NCBI RefSeq assembly: GCF_029846715.1
Contig: NZ_JARVWW010000028.1
Span: 40,348-104,347 of the forward strand
Source: Bradyrhizobium nivariense
Lineage (GTDB): Bacteria; Pseudomonadota; Alphaproteobacteria; Rhizobiales; Xanthobacteraceae
Direction: 5' to 3'
DNA: 64,000 nucleotides
Part shown: piece by piece, positions 42,667 through 51,951 of the stretch
Position numbering within the stretch: position 1 is the stretch's first letter
How the letters are laid out: each line of letters starts with the position of its first letter
Program-made: the position numbers and the translations under genes
The notes under the pieces: generated by a model
The model's input: the letters and a program-made list of their open reading frames with translations, nothing else
What the model was told of the DNA's origin: nothing
Databases searched by the model: none

Positions 42667-43245
42667 ATGAACAACTTAAGCGCCACGCGCCGGTACCGAA
42701 CGCCAGACCAGATTCTCGGCCCCTACTTCCCAACGGGACACACGGCGGTCCCACAAGACGACCTGACCTCGGTCAAAGGGATCGAAGGGCATGCCCAGGG
42801 AGAGATCATCCAGGTCACCGGAAGGGTGCTCAATCTGGACGGCGAACCCGTTCGCAATATCCCCATCATCGTGTGGCAAGCCAACACCTTCGGTCGTTAC
42901 GCGCACGGCAACGACCCCAATCCCGCGCCGCTGGATTCCAGCTTCGTGGGTTGCGTCGGCATTCGATCAGATGACGACGGGTTTTATCGGATCAAGACCG
43001 TCAAGCCCGGCGCATATCCCGCAGGACCGGACTGGATGCGCCCGCCGCACATTCACTTCGAGATTCACGGGCGGTTCGAGCGGCTGATCACCCAGATGTA
43101 TTTTCCTGACGAGCCGCTCAATGCCTGCGACAGACTGCTTAACGCCGCGCTACGTCCGGATTTGCTAATGGCAAAGCCCGTTCCATCGGAAGATGGATGC
43201 GATCACCGCGCGCTAAATTTCGATATCGTGCTGTCAAGGGGCTAG
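42667..43245 (+). CDS. Intradiol ring-cleavage dioxygenase (protocatechuate 3,4-dioxygenase beta-like)
   Basis: A 192-residue protein of the intradiol dioxygenase family. It has YRTPDQILGPYFP at the N-terminus, the beta-core EGHAQGEIIQVTGRVLNLDG and NIPIIVWQANTFGRY, and the Fe(III) ligand region DGFYRIKTVKPGAYP then RPPHIHFEIHG (two Tyr and His-x-His). It would open a catechol-type ring between the hydroxyls. Its length matches single-domain PcaH-like proteins without an alpha partner nearby. It starts 8 bp after the Bug-type gene, so the two form an operon for an aromatic acid. Confidence 0.85.
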   Translation: MNNLSATRRYRTPDQILGPYFPTGHTAVPQDDLTSVKGIEGHAQGEIIQVTGRVLNLDGEPVRNIPIIVWQANTFGRYAHGNDPNPAPLDSSFVGCVGIRSDDDGFYRIKTVKPGAYPAGPDWMRPPHIHFEIHGRFERLITQMYFPDEPLNACDRLLNAALRPDLLMAKPVPSEDGCDHRALNFDIVLSRG

Positions 43246-43434
43246 AGGCTGCTAGACAGTAATACTTCGAAGCTTCACGAGTTTAGGGGAAGACCGAATG
43301 TCCGCTTTGGGTCCACAAGCCGACGTCGGGGCCGAGTGCTGTAAAGCGCCTGCTATCGGCCAGAAGCTGACTTAAAAGCGACGACTTAAATTGCCTCCTT
43401 GTCTTCGGTTGCAGACCGAGGACGGAGAACCGAG

Positions 43435-44295
43435 TTACTGGGCCTCGGCGATCTTCGGTCCAGATGACGGCATCTGCGTGTTAGTCGCCGGGAGCCGCTT
43501 CGACGGCGGTGCCGGGTCCGGTAATCGGAAAGCGGCGTCGGCCGGCGCTCCCTGGGATGGTCGGTGGGCAGCCGTTGCCGGAAGCACGATCACTTTCGCT
43601 CCGACTTTCACCCGCTCGTAAAGGTCCACGACGTCCTCATTGGTCAGCCGGATACAGCCGGACGAGACCCGCTTCCCGATCGTATCGGGGTTGTTGGTGC
43701 CGTGAATTCGATATTCCGTCTCGCCCAGATACATCGCCCGAGCGCCGAGCGGGTTGCCGGGACCGCCTGCCATGAAGCGCGGGAGATAAGGCTGACGCGA
43801 GACCATCTCCGCAGGCGGATGCCAATCCGGCCATTCTGCTTTACGAGCCACAGTCTGCTCACCGGACCATGTAAAACCTTCGCGGCCAACACCGATGCCG
43901 TAGCGCAGTGCTTGCGCGTCGTTCAGGACAAGATAAAGGAAGGTGTTCCTGATATCGATGATCACGGTGCCCGGCGTCTGGTGGCTGGCGTAGTCAACCA
44001 CCTGCCGAACAAATGCTCCGGGAACTTCGGCGGCTTTTGGTGGTTCGACCAGAGGCGCCGGGGCCGGAAGCGGAGCCGGAGCTGGCGCTGATGCATGAAC
44101 TGGCGTTGACACGTAAACCGGAGTTGACGACGCCTGCGCCTGGTGCGCGGACGGCTTTCGTGACGGTTGCACGCTCATCGGTCGAGCCAGCAAACCGTAT
44201 CCCAACGCAGCGACGGCCACGGCGCCAATTGCAACTCTCCCGGCCATTGGGAGTGCGAGCGTCTCTGCCTTCCCACGTTTGGCCCGCTTACTCAT
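43435..44295 (-). CDS. L,D-transpeptidase (ErfK/YkuD family) with N-terminal anchor
   Basis: A 286-residue protein. A basic start and one hydrophobic segment (AGRVAIGAVAVAALGYGLLA) anchor it in the inner membrane. A Pro/Ala-rich linker (about 40-85) is followed by the YkuD domain with YRIHGTNNPDTIGKRVSSGC and IRLTNEDV carrying the catalytic His and Cys. It forms 3-3 cross-links in peptidoglycan or attaches proteins to it. It is a paralogue of the gene at 51952-52530, with the WPDWHPP and NPLGARAMYLGET segments shared. GGGAAAG precedes ATG 44295. Confidence 0.9.
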   Translation of the reverse strand: MSKRAKRGKAETLALPMAGRVAIGAVAVAALGYGLLARPMSVQPSRKPSAHQAQASSTPVYVSTPVHASAPAPAPLPAPAPLVEPPKAAEVPGAFVRQVVDYASHQTPGTVIIDIRNTFLYLVLNDAQALRYGIGVGREGFTWSGEQTVARKAEWPDWHPPAEMVSRQPYLPRFMAGGPGNPLGARAMYLGETEYRIHGTNNPDTIGKRVSSGCIRLTNEDVVDLYERVKVGAKVIVLPATAAHRPSQGAPADAAFRLPDPAPPSKRLPATNTQMPSSGPKIAEAQ

Positions 44296-44381
44296 ATCTT
44301 TCCCCAGGGTCACCATGCCCTGGAAGAGGTACCTGGCAAAATTTAAGAAACTTCGAAGCGATGTCGCTCAGACTGGAACCA

Positions 44382-44563
44382 TGCTGTCGCTCGACCCGCA
44401 ATGGACGCCGGTGACCGGCCCCGGTTTCGCGCTGAAGGACCTCGTCGCCTACGCACTCGGCCAAGGCGATCCGCTCCACTGAGGTTACGACGGACGATGA
44501 TGCAAAGGCCGCTCGCCTCGCGCGGGCGGCCTTGTGGCCCACCTCGCCCCGACGGGGCGAGGT
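44382..44563 (+). repeat. 182-bp direct repeat, copy 2 (orphan peroxidase 3' end)
   Basis: This repeats the peroxidase tail (LDPQWTPVTG...ALGQGDPLH) and its terminator hairpins without the rest of the gene. The surrounding stretch 44296-44709 has no other gene. It therefore marks a duplication or a single-crossover insertion of the 4.1 kb between the copies. Confidence 0.9.
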
Positions 44564-44709
44564 CGGATTGCGCCTGGCGATGGGCAGCATCGTCCAGTGC
44601 AATCCGGGTGAGGGGCTGCGGCATTCAGTGAGACCTACGCGGGCGGCAGCCTGCTCAACATCGGGCCCTCGCGGTCGCTCCTGTTTTCAGTCAATGACGA
44701 TGCCACGCT

Positions 44710-47700
44710 TCAAATCAGCAAGTCATGATGCGCAGGTACAATGCCGTGATGCGGACTATGATCGCCGTGGTTGGCCGCGTGTTCGTCCGGTGCATTAGGG
44801 ACCATTTTGACGATCACCTCGAGGGCCTCTTTCTGACCGGGCGGAATGTGCAGATCGAGCGGATCATTAAGATGCTTAAGCTCGACTACCGCGACGAGAG
44901 TGGCAGGAGCTGGCTCGAAGCGGAACACCGGTTCTTGATCGGCGCCGCCTGTCTCGGACGCAGCTTTGGCCGGCTGCACGTCTTCAGATGCGGTTGCAGC
45001 AGATTGCGCAGCGTGCTGCGAGTTTTCGCGTTCGGCGTTAGCGCCGGTTGCAACGCTCGGATCGACGGTTTCGGCTGCTTCCGGTGCGTTCGCAGCGGTT
45101 GAGTGCCCCAAATTGCCGTGCTCCACGGCGGCGGGGTCTGCCGTCTTCACTGCCGCTGACGCGCTCGCAGCGTCGGAAGCCGGAGCGTGTTGCTCGGCGC
45201 CATTGCCGACGCCGGCGCCCGGTGTGAAGCCGGATTCGGTCGACTCCGCTACGACCTTTGCAGACCCGGGCTCCGAAGCGTTCTGCGAGTTACCGCGTCC
45301 GGCGTTACCGCCAGTTGCGACGCTCGGGTCTATGATCTCGGTTGCTTGCGGGGCGTTTGCAGAGGTTGAGTGTAGATCGTGCCCCGCGTCGCCATGTTCC
45401 ACGGCGACCGGTTCTGCGGTCTTCACTGCCGCTGACGCCCCCGCGACGTGCGAAGCCTGAGCGTGTTGCTCGGCGCCAATGCTGACACCGTTGCCTGGTT
45501 TGGAGCCAGCTTCAGTCGATTCCGTGGCTGCGGCAGACCCTGACTCCGAAGCGTGCTGCGAGTTACCGTGGTCCACGCTGTCGGCCGCTGCGACGTTCGA
45601 TGCGACGTTATCGGCTGGGTCCGGCGCGTTCGCAGAGTTTGAGTGCTCCGAGTTGCCGTGTTCGACTTCGCCTGATTTTGCTTCGTTCGCCGACCCTCGC
45701 GGAGCGTCCGAAGCCTGAGCGTGATGCTCGGCGCCATTGCCCGGTTTGGAGCCAGCTTCAGTCGATTCCGTGGCTGCGGCAGACCCTGACTGCGAAGCGT
45801 GCTGCGAGTTACCGCTGTCCGCGCTGTCGGCCGCTGCGACGCTCGATGCGACGTTCTCGGCTGGGTCCGGCGCGTTCGCAGAGTGCTGCGAGTTGCCGTG
45901 TTCGATTTCGCTTGATTTTGTCTCGTTCGCCGACCCTCGCGGAGCGTCCGAAGCCTGAGCGTGATGCTCGGCGCCGTTGCCCGGTTCGGAGCCAGCTTCA
46001 GTCGATTCCGTGGCTGCGGCCTTTGCAGACCCTGACTCCGAAGCGTGCTGCGAGTTACCGTGGTCCGCGCTGTCGGCCGCTGCGACGCTCGATCCGACGT
46101 TCTCGGCTGCGTCCGGCGCGTTCGCAGAGTGCTGCGAGTTGCCGTGTTCGACTCCGCCTGGTTCTGCCTTCTTCGCCGACCCTCGCGGAGCGTCCGAAGC
46201 CGAAGCGTGATGCTCGGCGCCATTGCCCGGCTTGACACCAGCTTCAGTCGACTCCGTGGCTGCCGCCTTTGCAGACCCTGACTCCGAAGCGTGCTGCGAG
46301 TTGCCGCTGTCCGCACTGTCCGCCGCTGCAACGCTCGATCCGGCGTTCTCGGCTGGGTCCGGCGCGTTCGCGGAGTGCTCCGAGTTGCCGTGTTCGGCCC
46401 CGCCTGGTTTTGCCTTCTTCCCTGACCCTCGCGGAGTGTCAGAAGCCTGAGCGTGACGCTCGGCGCCATTGCCCGGCTTGGAGTCAGCTTCAGTCGATTC
46501 CGTGGCTGCGGCCTTTGCAGACTCTGACTCCGAAGCGTGCTGCGAGTTACCACTGTCCGCGCTGTCGGCCGCTGCAATGCTCGGTTGGGCGATCGCGTTC
46601 GGCCCAGTCGACGAAACGCCGGTGTCCGTTTTGATCGGCTCACTCTGGGATGTGAGATTTCCAACTGCCGCAGCTGTCGCGCTCTGAGCGGGCTGGATCG
46701 ATGATACGCGAACCAATTCGCCAGACGCACCATCGCTCTCGTCCGCTGCATCCGCCGAATCGCTAGCTCTGAACCTTGCCGTCTCCCCCAAGCCGCTCCG
46801 AGTCTGCCCGAACTGGAACCTCAAGCCGTCGTCGGCCAGAATGGCCCAAACTCCAGCCGTCCCGGGCGTGCTCTCGCTCGCCTTGATGCTGGCCTGGACA
46901 TTGTCCTTGCTCAGAACAGTCTCATCGATGGCGCTCGCCGATGTCAGCGCTTCTTCGAGCTTCTCCAGGGTGATGGCGACAGCTGCGCCTTCTCGGTGGT
47001 CGACGACATCCGATTCCGCGACCGATACAATCCCCTGCAGATGGATTTCCAGCACGCCGCGATCCCGGATATCAAGGACCCGATCGGTCGGATTGACATA
47101 GACGACCGTTTCATTGCTTACGGCGTCGTAGATCCAGGCGAGGGTATGTGGCGGTATAGATTTGGTTGCCGCTGTCATATGCAGCCACGCAAGCGCTCCG
47201 AAAGCCGCAAGATTGATCCTGCTCGAGCCAGATGCGAAATCGAAGGCGGAGCGGGAAGATGTAGAATTGGAATCTGTCGGAGAGCGATGAACAACGTTCC
47301 CATCAACGTTGCCGCCGCCCACCGGTTGATCGCGGCTGTATCCGCCAACACCGGCATCGTGACCGGCGTCGACCAAGCCAACGGGTTTTCGGAGTGTGTC
47401 ACCCTCGGCGCCATGACTCACCAAGCTCCGAGCGTCTTCTCCAGCGACGCTTTCGTTTCCAGTGGTCACATGCGCGGAAGACAGGCGGGAATCGTGCGAA
47501 GGGACGCCCGGGGCTGAGTTGTCTACATGATTGACGTCGGCATGAGTGATCGCGGCGAGCTTTGTGGCCGCATTCTCTCCGGCGACGGCTACGAAGGTGT
47601 CGATCGAAGCTTGACCCAGGTCATGCGACTGCACGGCGAGATGGGGGTCGTCCAGTGCGTAGATCAACGCACCGGCGAGAGTGGCGAAGGTGCCATCCCC

Positions 47701-48831
47701 TCCCTGAATCGACATCCGATTGGAGGCAAGTCGGGGGAATTGATGTTCCGCGGTCAGGTCACCTCCAGTCTGTGTGTCGCTGGTTCCTCGTAGTGGAGGC
47801 GCAGGAAGATTGGGCGTGCTCGATCCAACGGGACCGTAGTTTTTCCACGGTTTCGAGCCTGCGGATTCCTCAGCCACGCGCAGCGCTTCCATTGCTGCCG
47901 CCGTGTTCGCGGGGCCCAGCTTGGCCAAAAAGTCACTCTGGCTGAGCGGGAGCGTCTCGCCGAATTCCCAGGCGACGAGGTGCCGGAGAATGGCTTTTTC
48001 CCAGGGCTCATCTCCGGCGTGCTCTCCCGCGTGGCCGATGCCGTCGTCATCCGGAAGCATATCGTTCGCTTCCGACGCCTTGAGTTCGTCCGCAATGGCG
48101 ACCGCCAGAAAGGCCAGCGCGAGTGTGCCGAAGCCGGAGGGACTTCGTAACAACGCGAGGGTGGCAAGCACGGTTCTATTGGTGATCTCGAGCTTCTGAA
48201 AGATGTTGTACAGGTGGACTTTGACCGTCCCTGGCGAAACATTCAGCTGGCGCGCGATCTCCTTGTTCGACATTCCTTCTGATACGAGATGTACGATTTG
48301 ACGTTCCCGGTGCGTCAATACCTCCAGCGTCTTTTCAATTCTGCCGCCGTCGTCAGCGTCCTTGCCGGTTGGCGAGTGATCGAATTGCTGGGGTGACACA
48401 CTGCACTTCGTCAGCAACCTCAACTGTCGCAACATAGTGTCGGCCGAAGCACACTTCGAAATTGCGCTACAGGCGCCGGCAGCAAGAGCTGCGGTCAGAT
48501 CGTGGTCGGATACGGAATCGGACTCGGTAAAGAACAGCAGCCTCGCGGAAAGATTCTCAGCTTTCGCAATAGCGAGGATCTCGGACACCGTCAGATCCGG
48601 CAGGGTGTCCGCAAGAAGCGCGGCGTCGGGCATCAAGTTCCGAATTGCTTCGAGGCCGCTAGTTCCATCGCGACATGATGCGACAACGTCGAAGCCCTGC
48701 TGTGCCCGGAGTATCGACTTCAGACCCTGGAGAACGATCGGTTGTCGATCTACGATCACAAGCCGGATGCGCTTGAAACCCACCTGCTTCGCGGACATGT
48801 CTAACATGGGCGTTGCCTTGGTCCCGGCCAT
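44710..48831 (-). CDS. Giant LuxR/NarL-type response regulator with repeat-rich tail
   Basis: A 1,373-residue protein. Residues about 20-145 are a receiver domain (IRLVIVDRQPIVLQGLKSIL; phospho-acceptor region ALLADTLPDL; Lys in SAISKCAS). Residues about 172-230 are a LuxR-type HTH (LTHRERQIVHLVSEGMSNKE, then VSPGTVKVHLYNIFQKL). The following 1,100 residues are Ala/Ser/Glu/Asn-rich, with five or more near-identical 80-residue units (SADSGNSQHASESGSAKAA, PGNGAEHHAQASDAPRGS) and a final ordered stretch (FRFEPAPATLVAVVELKHLN). Most LuxR regulators stop at about 220 residues. The tail resembles large secreted or adhesin-like repeats, so the fusion is unusual; it may be membrane- or matrix-associated or a regulator with a disordered scaffold. 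Confidence 0.8.
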   Translation of the reverse strand: MAGTKATPMLDMSAKQVGFKRIRLVIVDRQPIVLQGLKSILRAQQGFDVVASCRDGTSGLEAIRNLMPDAALLADTLPDLTVSEILAIAKAENLSARLLFFTESDSVSDHDLTAALAAGACSAISKCASADTMLRQLRLLTKCSVSPQQFDHSPTGKDADDGGRIEKTLEVLTHRERQIVHLVSEGMSNKEIARQLNVSPGTVKVHLYNIFQKLEITNRTVLATLALLRSPSGFGTLALAFLAVAIADELKASEANDMLPDDDGIGHAGEHAGDEPWEKAILRHLVAWEFGETLPLSQSDFLAKLGPANTAAAMEALRVAEESAGSKPWKNYGPVGSSTPNLPAPPLRGTSDTQTGGDLTAEHQFPRLASNRMSIQGGDGTFATLAGALIYALDDPHLAVQSHDLGQASIDTFVAVAGENAATKLAAITHADVNHVDNSAPGVPSHDSRLSSAHVTTGNESVAGEDARSLVSHGAEGDTLRKPVGLVDAGHDAGVGGYSRDQPVGGGNVDGNVVHRSPTDSNSTSSRSAFDFASGSSRINLAAFGALAWLHMTAATKSIPPHTLAWIYDAVSNETVVYVNPTDRVLDIRDRGVLEIHLQGIVSVAESDVVDHREGAAVAITLEKLEEALTSASAIDETVLSKDNVQASIKASESTPGTAGVWAILADDGLRFQFGQTRSGLGETARFRASDSADAADESDGASGELVRVSSIQPAQSATAAAVGNLTSQSEPIKTDTGVSSTGPNAIAQPSIAAADSADSGNSQHASESESAKAAATESTEADSKPGNGAERHAQASDTPRGSGKKAKPGGAEHGNSEHSANAPDPAENAGSSVAAADSADSGNSQHASESGSAKAAATESTEAGVKPGNGAEHHASASDAPRGSAKKAEPGGVEHGNSQHSANAPDAAENVGSSVAAADSADHGNSQHASESGSAKAAATESTEAGSEPGNGAEHHAQASDAPRGSANETKSSEIEHGNSQHSANAPDPAENVASSVAAADSADSGNSQHASQSGSAAATESTEAGSKPGNGAEHHAQASDAPRGSANEAKSGEVEHGNSEHSNSANAPDPADNVASNVAAADSVDHGNSQHASESGSAAATESTEAGSKPGNGVSIGAEQHAQASHVAGASAAVKTAEPVAVEHGDAGHDLHSTSANAPQATEIIDPSVATGGNAGRGNSQNASEPGSAKVVAESTESGFTPGAGVGNGAEQHAPASDAASASAAVKTADPAAVEHGNLGHSTAANAPEAAETVDPSVATGANAERENSQHAAQSAATASEDVQPAKAASETGGADQEPVFRFEPAPATLVAVVELKHLNDPLDLHIPPGQKEALEVIVKMVPNAPDEHAANHGDHSPHHGIVPAHHDLLI
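45480..46610 (-). repeat. About 240-bp coding tandem repeats in the giant LuxR gene
   Basis: The phrase GCCAGCTTCAGTCGATTCCG recurs at roughly 45508, 45748, 45988, 46228 (variant) and 46480, a period near 240 bp (80 codons). The array keeps frame and is therefore protein-level repetition, expanded by slippage or unequal crossover. Confidence 0.8.
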
Positions 48832-48959
48832 CTATGTGCTTCGGCATATGGCCGAGGCCGGGGCGACTATTAAAATGCAATTAATCGCGTAGAGGAAGAG
48901 GTTAGCAGGGTTAAGCTTAACCTAAAATTGTGGGTTTTGACGGCCTTCAGGTGAGAAAT

Positions 48960-49301
48960 ATGCCATTTGACCCGATGGCCGTTGCGATTGACTGGCTCGA
49001 TGCCTACCGCGCAGGCGATATCGAAGCGATCCTGGACATGTTTGCCGAAGATGCCGTGGTCCACTGCGGCTGCTGCGGCAACGGCATAACCATTGCCAGC
49101 CGCGAGGCGCTCCGTGCCTATTGGGTCGATCGCCTCCGCGAACATCCGGCAGGCGCGTTAGACGATCTCAATCCTTCGGATGACGGGACCATTATCTCGT
49201 ACGTCACGAGAACTGGTGTCATGCATGCGCTTTTTGCGTTTGATGACGCCGGGAGGATTAAGAAACTCGATTGCAATCCCTCACACCAGACCGCGGCGTG
49301 A
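48960..49301 (+). CDS. NTF2-like (SnoaL-type) protein
   Basis: A 113-residue protein of the NTF2-like fold: AVAIDWLDAYRAGDIEAILD and MFAEDAVVHCGCC form the opening helix and strand, and HALFAFDDAGRIKKLDCNP the last strands. These proteins are ligand-binding pockets or small isomerases; the substrate cannot be told. ATG 48960 has AGGTGAG nine bases upstream and is preferred to the in-frame ATG at 48930. It is divergent from the giant LuxR gene, which could regulate it. Confidence 0.65.
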   Translation: MPFDPMAVAIDWLDAYRAGDIEAILDMFAEDAVVHCGCCGNGITIASREALRAYWVDRLREHPAGALDDLNPSDDGTIISYVTRTGVMHALFAFDDAGRIKKLDCNPSHQTAA

Positions 49302-49367
49302 TCCAGCCGCGACAGGTCACGTGCTGGCCTTGCGGTGTCAAGGCGCTGACGCTTGTTAGCAGCCGGG

Positions 49368-49886
49368 CTAATCCGCTGCTGCGAGGCCGTTCTCCGCGAG
49401 CCGCGTCGCGAACCAGCGCGACAGCGGCTGATCGACGACGCCGCTGACATAGACCTCCGAGATCGTCACATGGTGCTTGTCCAGCACCAGCAGCACGCCG
49501 ATCCAGTAGGCGAACCAGACATGCGCATCGGTCAGCGCCATCAGCTTGTGCTGGTCGTGATCGAGCGAGGTGTGGTTGCTCGCCTTGCGGATCTCCACGG
49601 TGAGCAAATTGTTCGGGATCTCGCGCTGATGCACGACGACGTCAGGATAGATCGACTTGCCCAGATGATCGTCGGTCGAGATGATGGTGCCGTGCGGCAG
49701 ATGCAGCGTGCGCTCGCCGAGCCGGTCGTAGTTGCAGTCGACCGACCAGCCGGAGAATTGCTTCTCCAGATGCACGGCGAAGCGATGCGTGATCGCACGC
49801 TCGCCGATGTCCTTCTCGAACAGGAATGCTTCCTGCGCGTAGAAGTCCCGGAGCGCCGCGATCACCTTGTTCAGCTCGGTCTGCAT
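49368..49886 (-). CDS. PD-(D/E)XK-like protein of unknown function
   Basis: A 172-residue protein with a restriction-fold pattern: an N-terminal helix (NKVIAALRDFYAQEAFLFEK), then SIYPDVVVHQ with the P-D motif and LLTVEIRKASN where the E-x-K would be. Here it reads E-I-R, so the catalytic Lys is replaced by Arg, though a Lys follows immediately. HDQHKLMALTD and a hydrophobic strand complete the fold. ATG 49886 or 49901 are possible starts. It may be a nuclease relative that has lost or altered catalysis. Confidence 0.5.
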   Translation of the reverse strand: MQTELNKVIAALRDFYAQEAFLFEKDIGERAITHRFAVHLEKQFSGWSVDCNYDRLGERTLHLPHGTIISTDDHLGKSIYPDVVVHQREIPNNLLTVEIRKASNHTSLDHDQHKLMALTDAHVWFAYWIGVLLVLDKHHVTISEVYVSGVVDQPLSRWFATRLAENGLAAAD

Positions 49887-49909
49887 CTTGCCCCCGGCCA
49901 TTCCAACCT

Positions 49910-50135
49910 TGCGCGTCGCGTCGCCCGGCCTCTCGCACCCTCGCCCCGTTCTTACGGGGAGAGGGTGGGGTGAGGGGCCGCCTCCGCGAATTCGGTTGGA
50001 ATGATAGGTCGAACGCGCGCCGCGTGCGAGTCGGATGGTCCTTTGCCTGGGCCCGCAGCTTGCCTTGCCCCTCACCCGGATCGCTGCGCGATCCGACCTC
50101 TCGCAGCAGAAGAGCGGGGAGAGGTGAAGAGACTC
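49910..50135. repeat. Palindromic intergenic repeats (REP-like)
   Basis: Two hairpin-forming blocks, one around CACCCTCGCCCC/GGGGAGAGGGTG and one around CCTCACCCGGATCGCTGCGCGATCCG, lie between two leftward genes. Similar GAGAGG/CCTCTC-rich hairpins recur elsewhere in the window. They probably act as mRNA 3'-end structures. No gene is supported here. Confidence 0.5.
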
Positions 50136-50137
50136 CC

Positions 50138-51685
50138 CTACATCTGGACTTCGATCAGCCGCGGTCCGGGCTCGGCGACGGCCTCAGCCAGCGCCTTGTT
50201 GAACTCGTCCGCGTTGGTGACGGCGCGGCCGGACACGCCCATGCCCTTGGCCAGCGCCACGAAATCCAGCGTCGGACGGTCGAGCCGGAGCATGTCGCTG
50301 GCACGCTGGCCGGGCTCGCCGGCGCCGACATTGTCGAACTCGCCGCGCAGGATCTGGTAGATGCGATTGGCGAACACGATGGTGACGATGTTGAGGTTTT
50401 CACGGGCCTGCGTCCACAGCGACTGGATCGTGTACATCGCGCTGCCGTCGCCGACCATGCAGATCACCTTGCGGTCCGGGCAGGCGATCGCGGCACCGAT
50501 CGACAGCGGCGTCGAGAAGCCGATCGATCCGCCCATGTTCTGGAGCCAGTCGTGCGGGGCCGCGGCCGCCGTCGGCGGGAAGAAGGCGCGGCCGGTGGTG
50601 AGCGATTCGTCGACCATGATCGCGTTCTCGGGGATCGCATAGGCGATCGCCTGCGCGATCGAGGCGTGGGTCAGCGCGCCGGTGGGCTTGAGCAGCTCCT
50701 GCACGGGCTGCGGCTTGACGTCCTTCGCGCTGGCCTTCACCGCGCCCGCAAGCGCTTCCAGCGCTGCGACCGAATTCTCACCCCAGGAGGTCATGCGATG
50801 CACCTCGCAGCCCTCGGGCTTGAGGATGCTCGGCTTGTCCGGATAGGCGAAGAACGCCACGGGATCGTCGGACTCGACCAGCACGATATGGCGGAACCTC
50901 GCCAGCATCTGCAGCGCGTTCTCGATCACATAATGGATGCGATCGATCGAGAAGCGGCCACGGCCACGCGCCATCCTGGGACGGAAGGTCGGGCCCATCA
51001 CGGTGCAGCCGGTCTTGGCGGCGATGCGCTCGGCCAGCGCCAGGCCCTGCTCGCTCAGCGCACTGCCGGTCATCAGCAGCAGCGTGCCCTCGCCGTCGCC
51101 ATGCAGGATCTTTGCGGCCTGCTCGACCGCCTGCGGCGAATAGCTCGCGCGCTGCTGCTCGGCCGGCACCTCGGCGATGCCGTCGGCTTCATTCCAGGCG
51201 GTGTCGGCGGGCAGGATCAGGGTCGCGATCTGCGGCGGGGCGCTCTTGGCGGCGGCGATCGCCGCGGCACCGTCGGCGGCGACCGATTTCGAGTTCGGCG
51301 AGGTACGGACCCAGGACGACATCGGCCGGGCCAGGCCCTCGATGTCGGAGGTCAGCGGCGCGTTGTAGGCGATGTGGTAGACGGCGTGCTGGCCGACGAT
51401 GTTGACGATGCCCGAGTTCGCCTTCTTGGCGTTGTGCAGATTGGCAAGGCCGTTGGCGAGACCGGGACCGAGATGCAGCAGCGTCGAGGCCGGCGTACCC
51501 TTCATGCGGAAATAGCCGTCGGCGGCGCCGGTCACCACGCCTTCGAACAGACCGAGCACGCAACGCATGCCGGGCACGCGGTCGAGCGCTGCGACAAAAT
51601 GCATCTCGGAGGTGCCGGGGTTGGAGAAGCAGACGTCGACCCCGCCCTTGACCATCGTCCGCACCAGACTTTCCGCACCGTTCAT
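50138..51685 (-). CDS. Acetolactate-synthase-like thiamine diphosphate enzyme
   Basis: A 515-residue ThDP-dependent enzyme. The N-terminal Pyr domain contains NPGTSEMHFVAALD and the catalytic Glu in GLFEGVVTGAADGY. A central domain follows, and the C-terminal PP domain has the metal/ThDP motif MVGDGSAMYTIQSLWTQARE (GDG...N-type). The arrangement matches the 'acetolactate synthase large subunit' and benzoylformate-decarboxylase-like group. No small regulatory subunit gene is adjacent, so a catabolic decarboxylase or lyase is more likely than IlvB. Met 51685 with GGGAG upstream is preferred to the 17-codon longer start. Confidence 0.8.
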   Translation of the reverse strand: MNGAESLVRTMVKGGVDVCFSNPGTSEMHFVAALDRVPGMRCVLGLFEGVVTGAADGYFRMKGTPASTLLHLGPGLANGLANLHNAKKANSGIVNIVGQHAVYHIAYNAPLTSDIEGLARPMSSWVRTSPNSKSVAADGAAAIAAAKSAPPQIATLILPADTAWNEADGIAEVPAEQQRASYSPQAVEQAAKILHGDGEGTLLLMTGSALSEQGLALAERIAAKTGCTVMGPTFRPRMARGRGRFSIDRIHYVIENALQMLARFRHIVLVESDDPVAFFAYPDKPSILKPEGCEVHRMTSWGENSVAALEALAGAVKASAKDVKPQPVQELLKPTGALTHASIAQAIAYAIPENAIMVDESLTTGRAFFPPTAAAAPHDWLQNMGGSIGFSTPLSIGAAIACPDRKVICMVGDGSAMYTIQSLWTQARENLNIVTIVFANRIYQILRGEFDNVGAGEPGQRASDMLRLDRPTLDFVALAKGMGVSGRAVTNADEFNKALAEAVAEPGPRLIEVQM

Positions 51686-51951
51686 TCTTTCTGCTCCCGC
51701 AACCGGCCATTTCCAATGATCCGTCCGATCAATCATTGTTCGCTCGTCTCGTCAAAGCAATAGGGGGCATCGCGGCCCTGCCCCGCGCCGCAATGCACCG
51801 GCTTGGCTAATGCTTTCCGGCAAATTGGTGCGGTTGCCGATTTGGTAACGCCAACCGTTAAGGATGACCTGTCTCACGGGGGCGTGGCTTGCGAAAAGCC
51901 CGCAAATATGGCCTGTGACTTCCGTTGAATCGATTTTTGCTGGGGGAAACA

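Noticed and set aside
45480..46610. Regular repeats that could be taken for a CRISPR array
   Set aside because: The period is about 240 bp, the units keep one reading frame and there are no spacers; it is a coding tandem repeat.
45423..46751. 442-codon minus-strand frame of Arg/Thr/Gln repeats
   Set aside because: It is a frame-shifted reading of the giant LuxR repeat region; the repeat length is a multiple of three, so every frame stays open.
49826..51763. 645-codon plus-strand open frame
   Set aside because: It is antisense to the ThDP enzyme gene and composed of Arg/His/Gly-rich shadow sequence.
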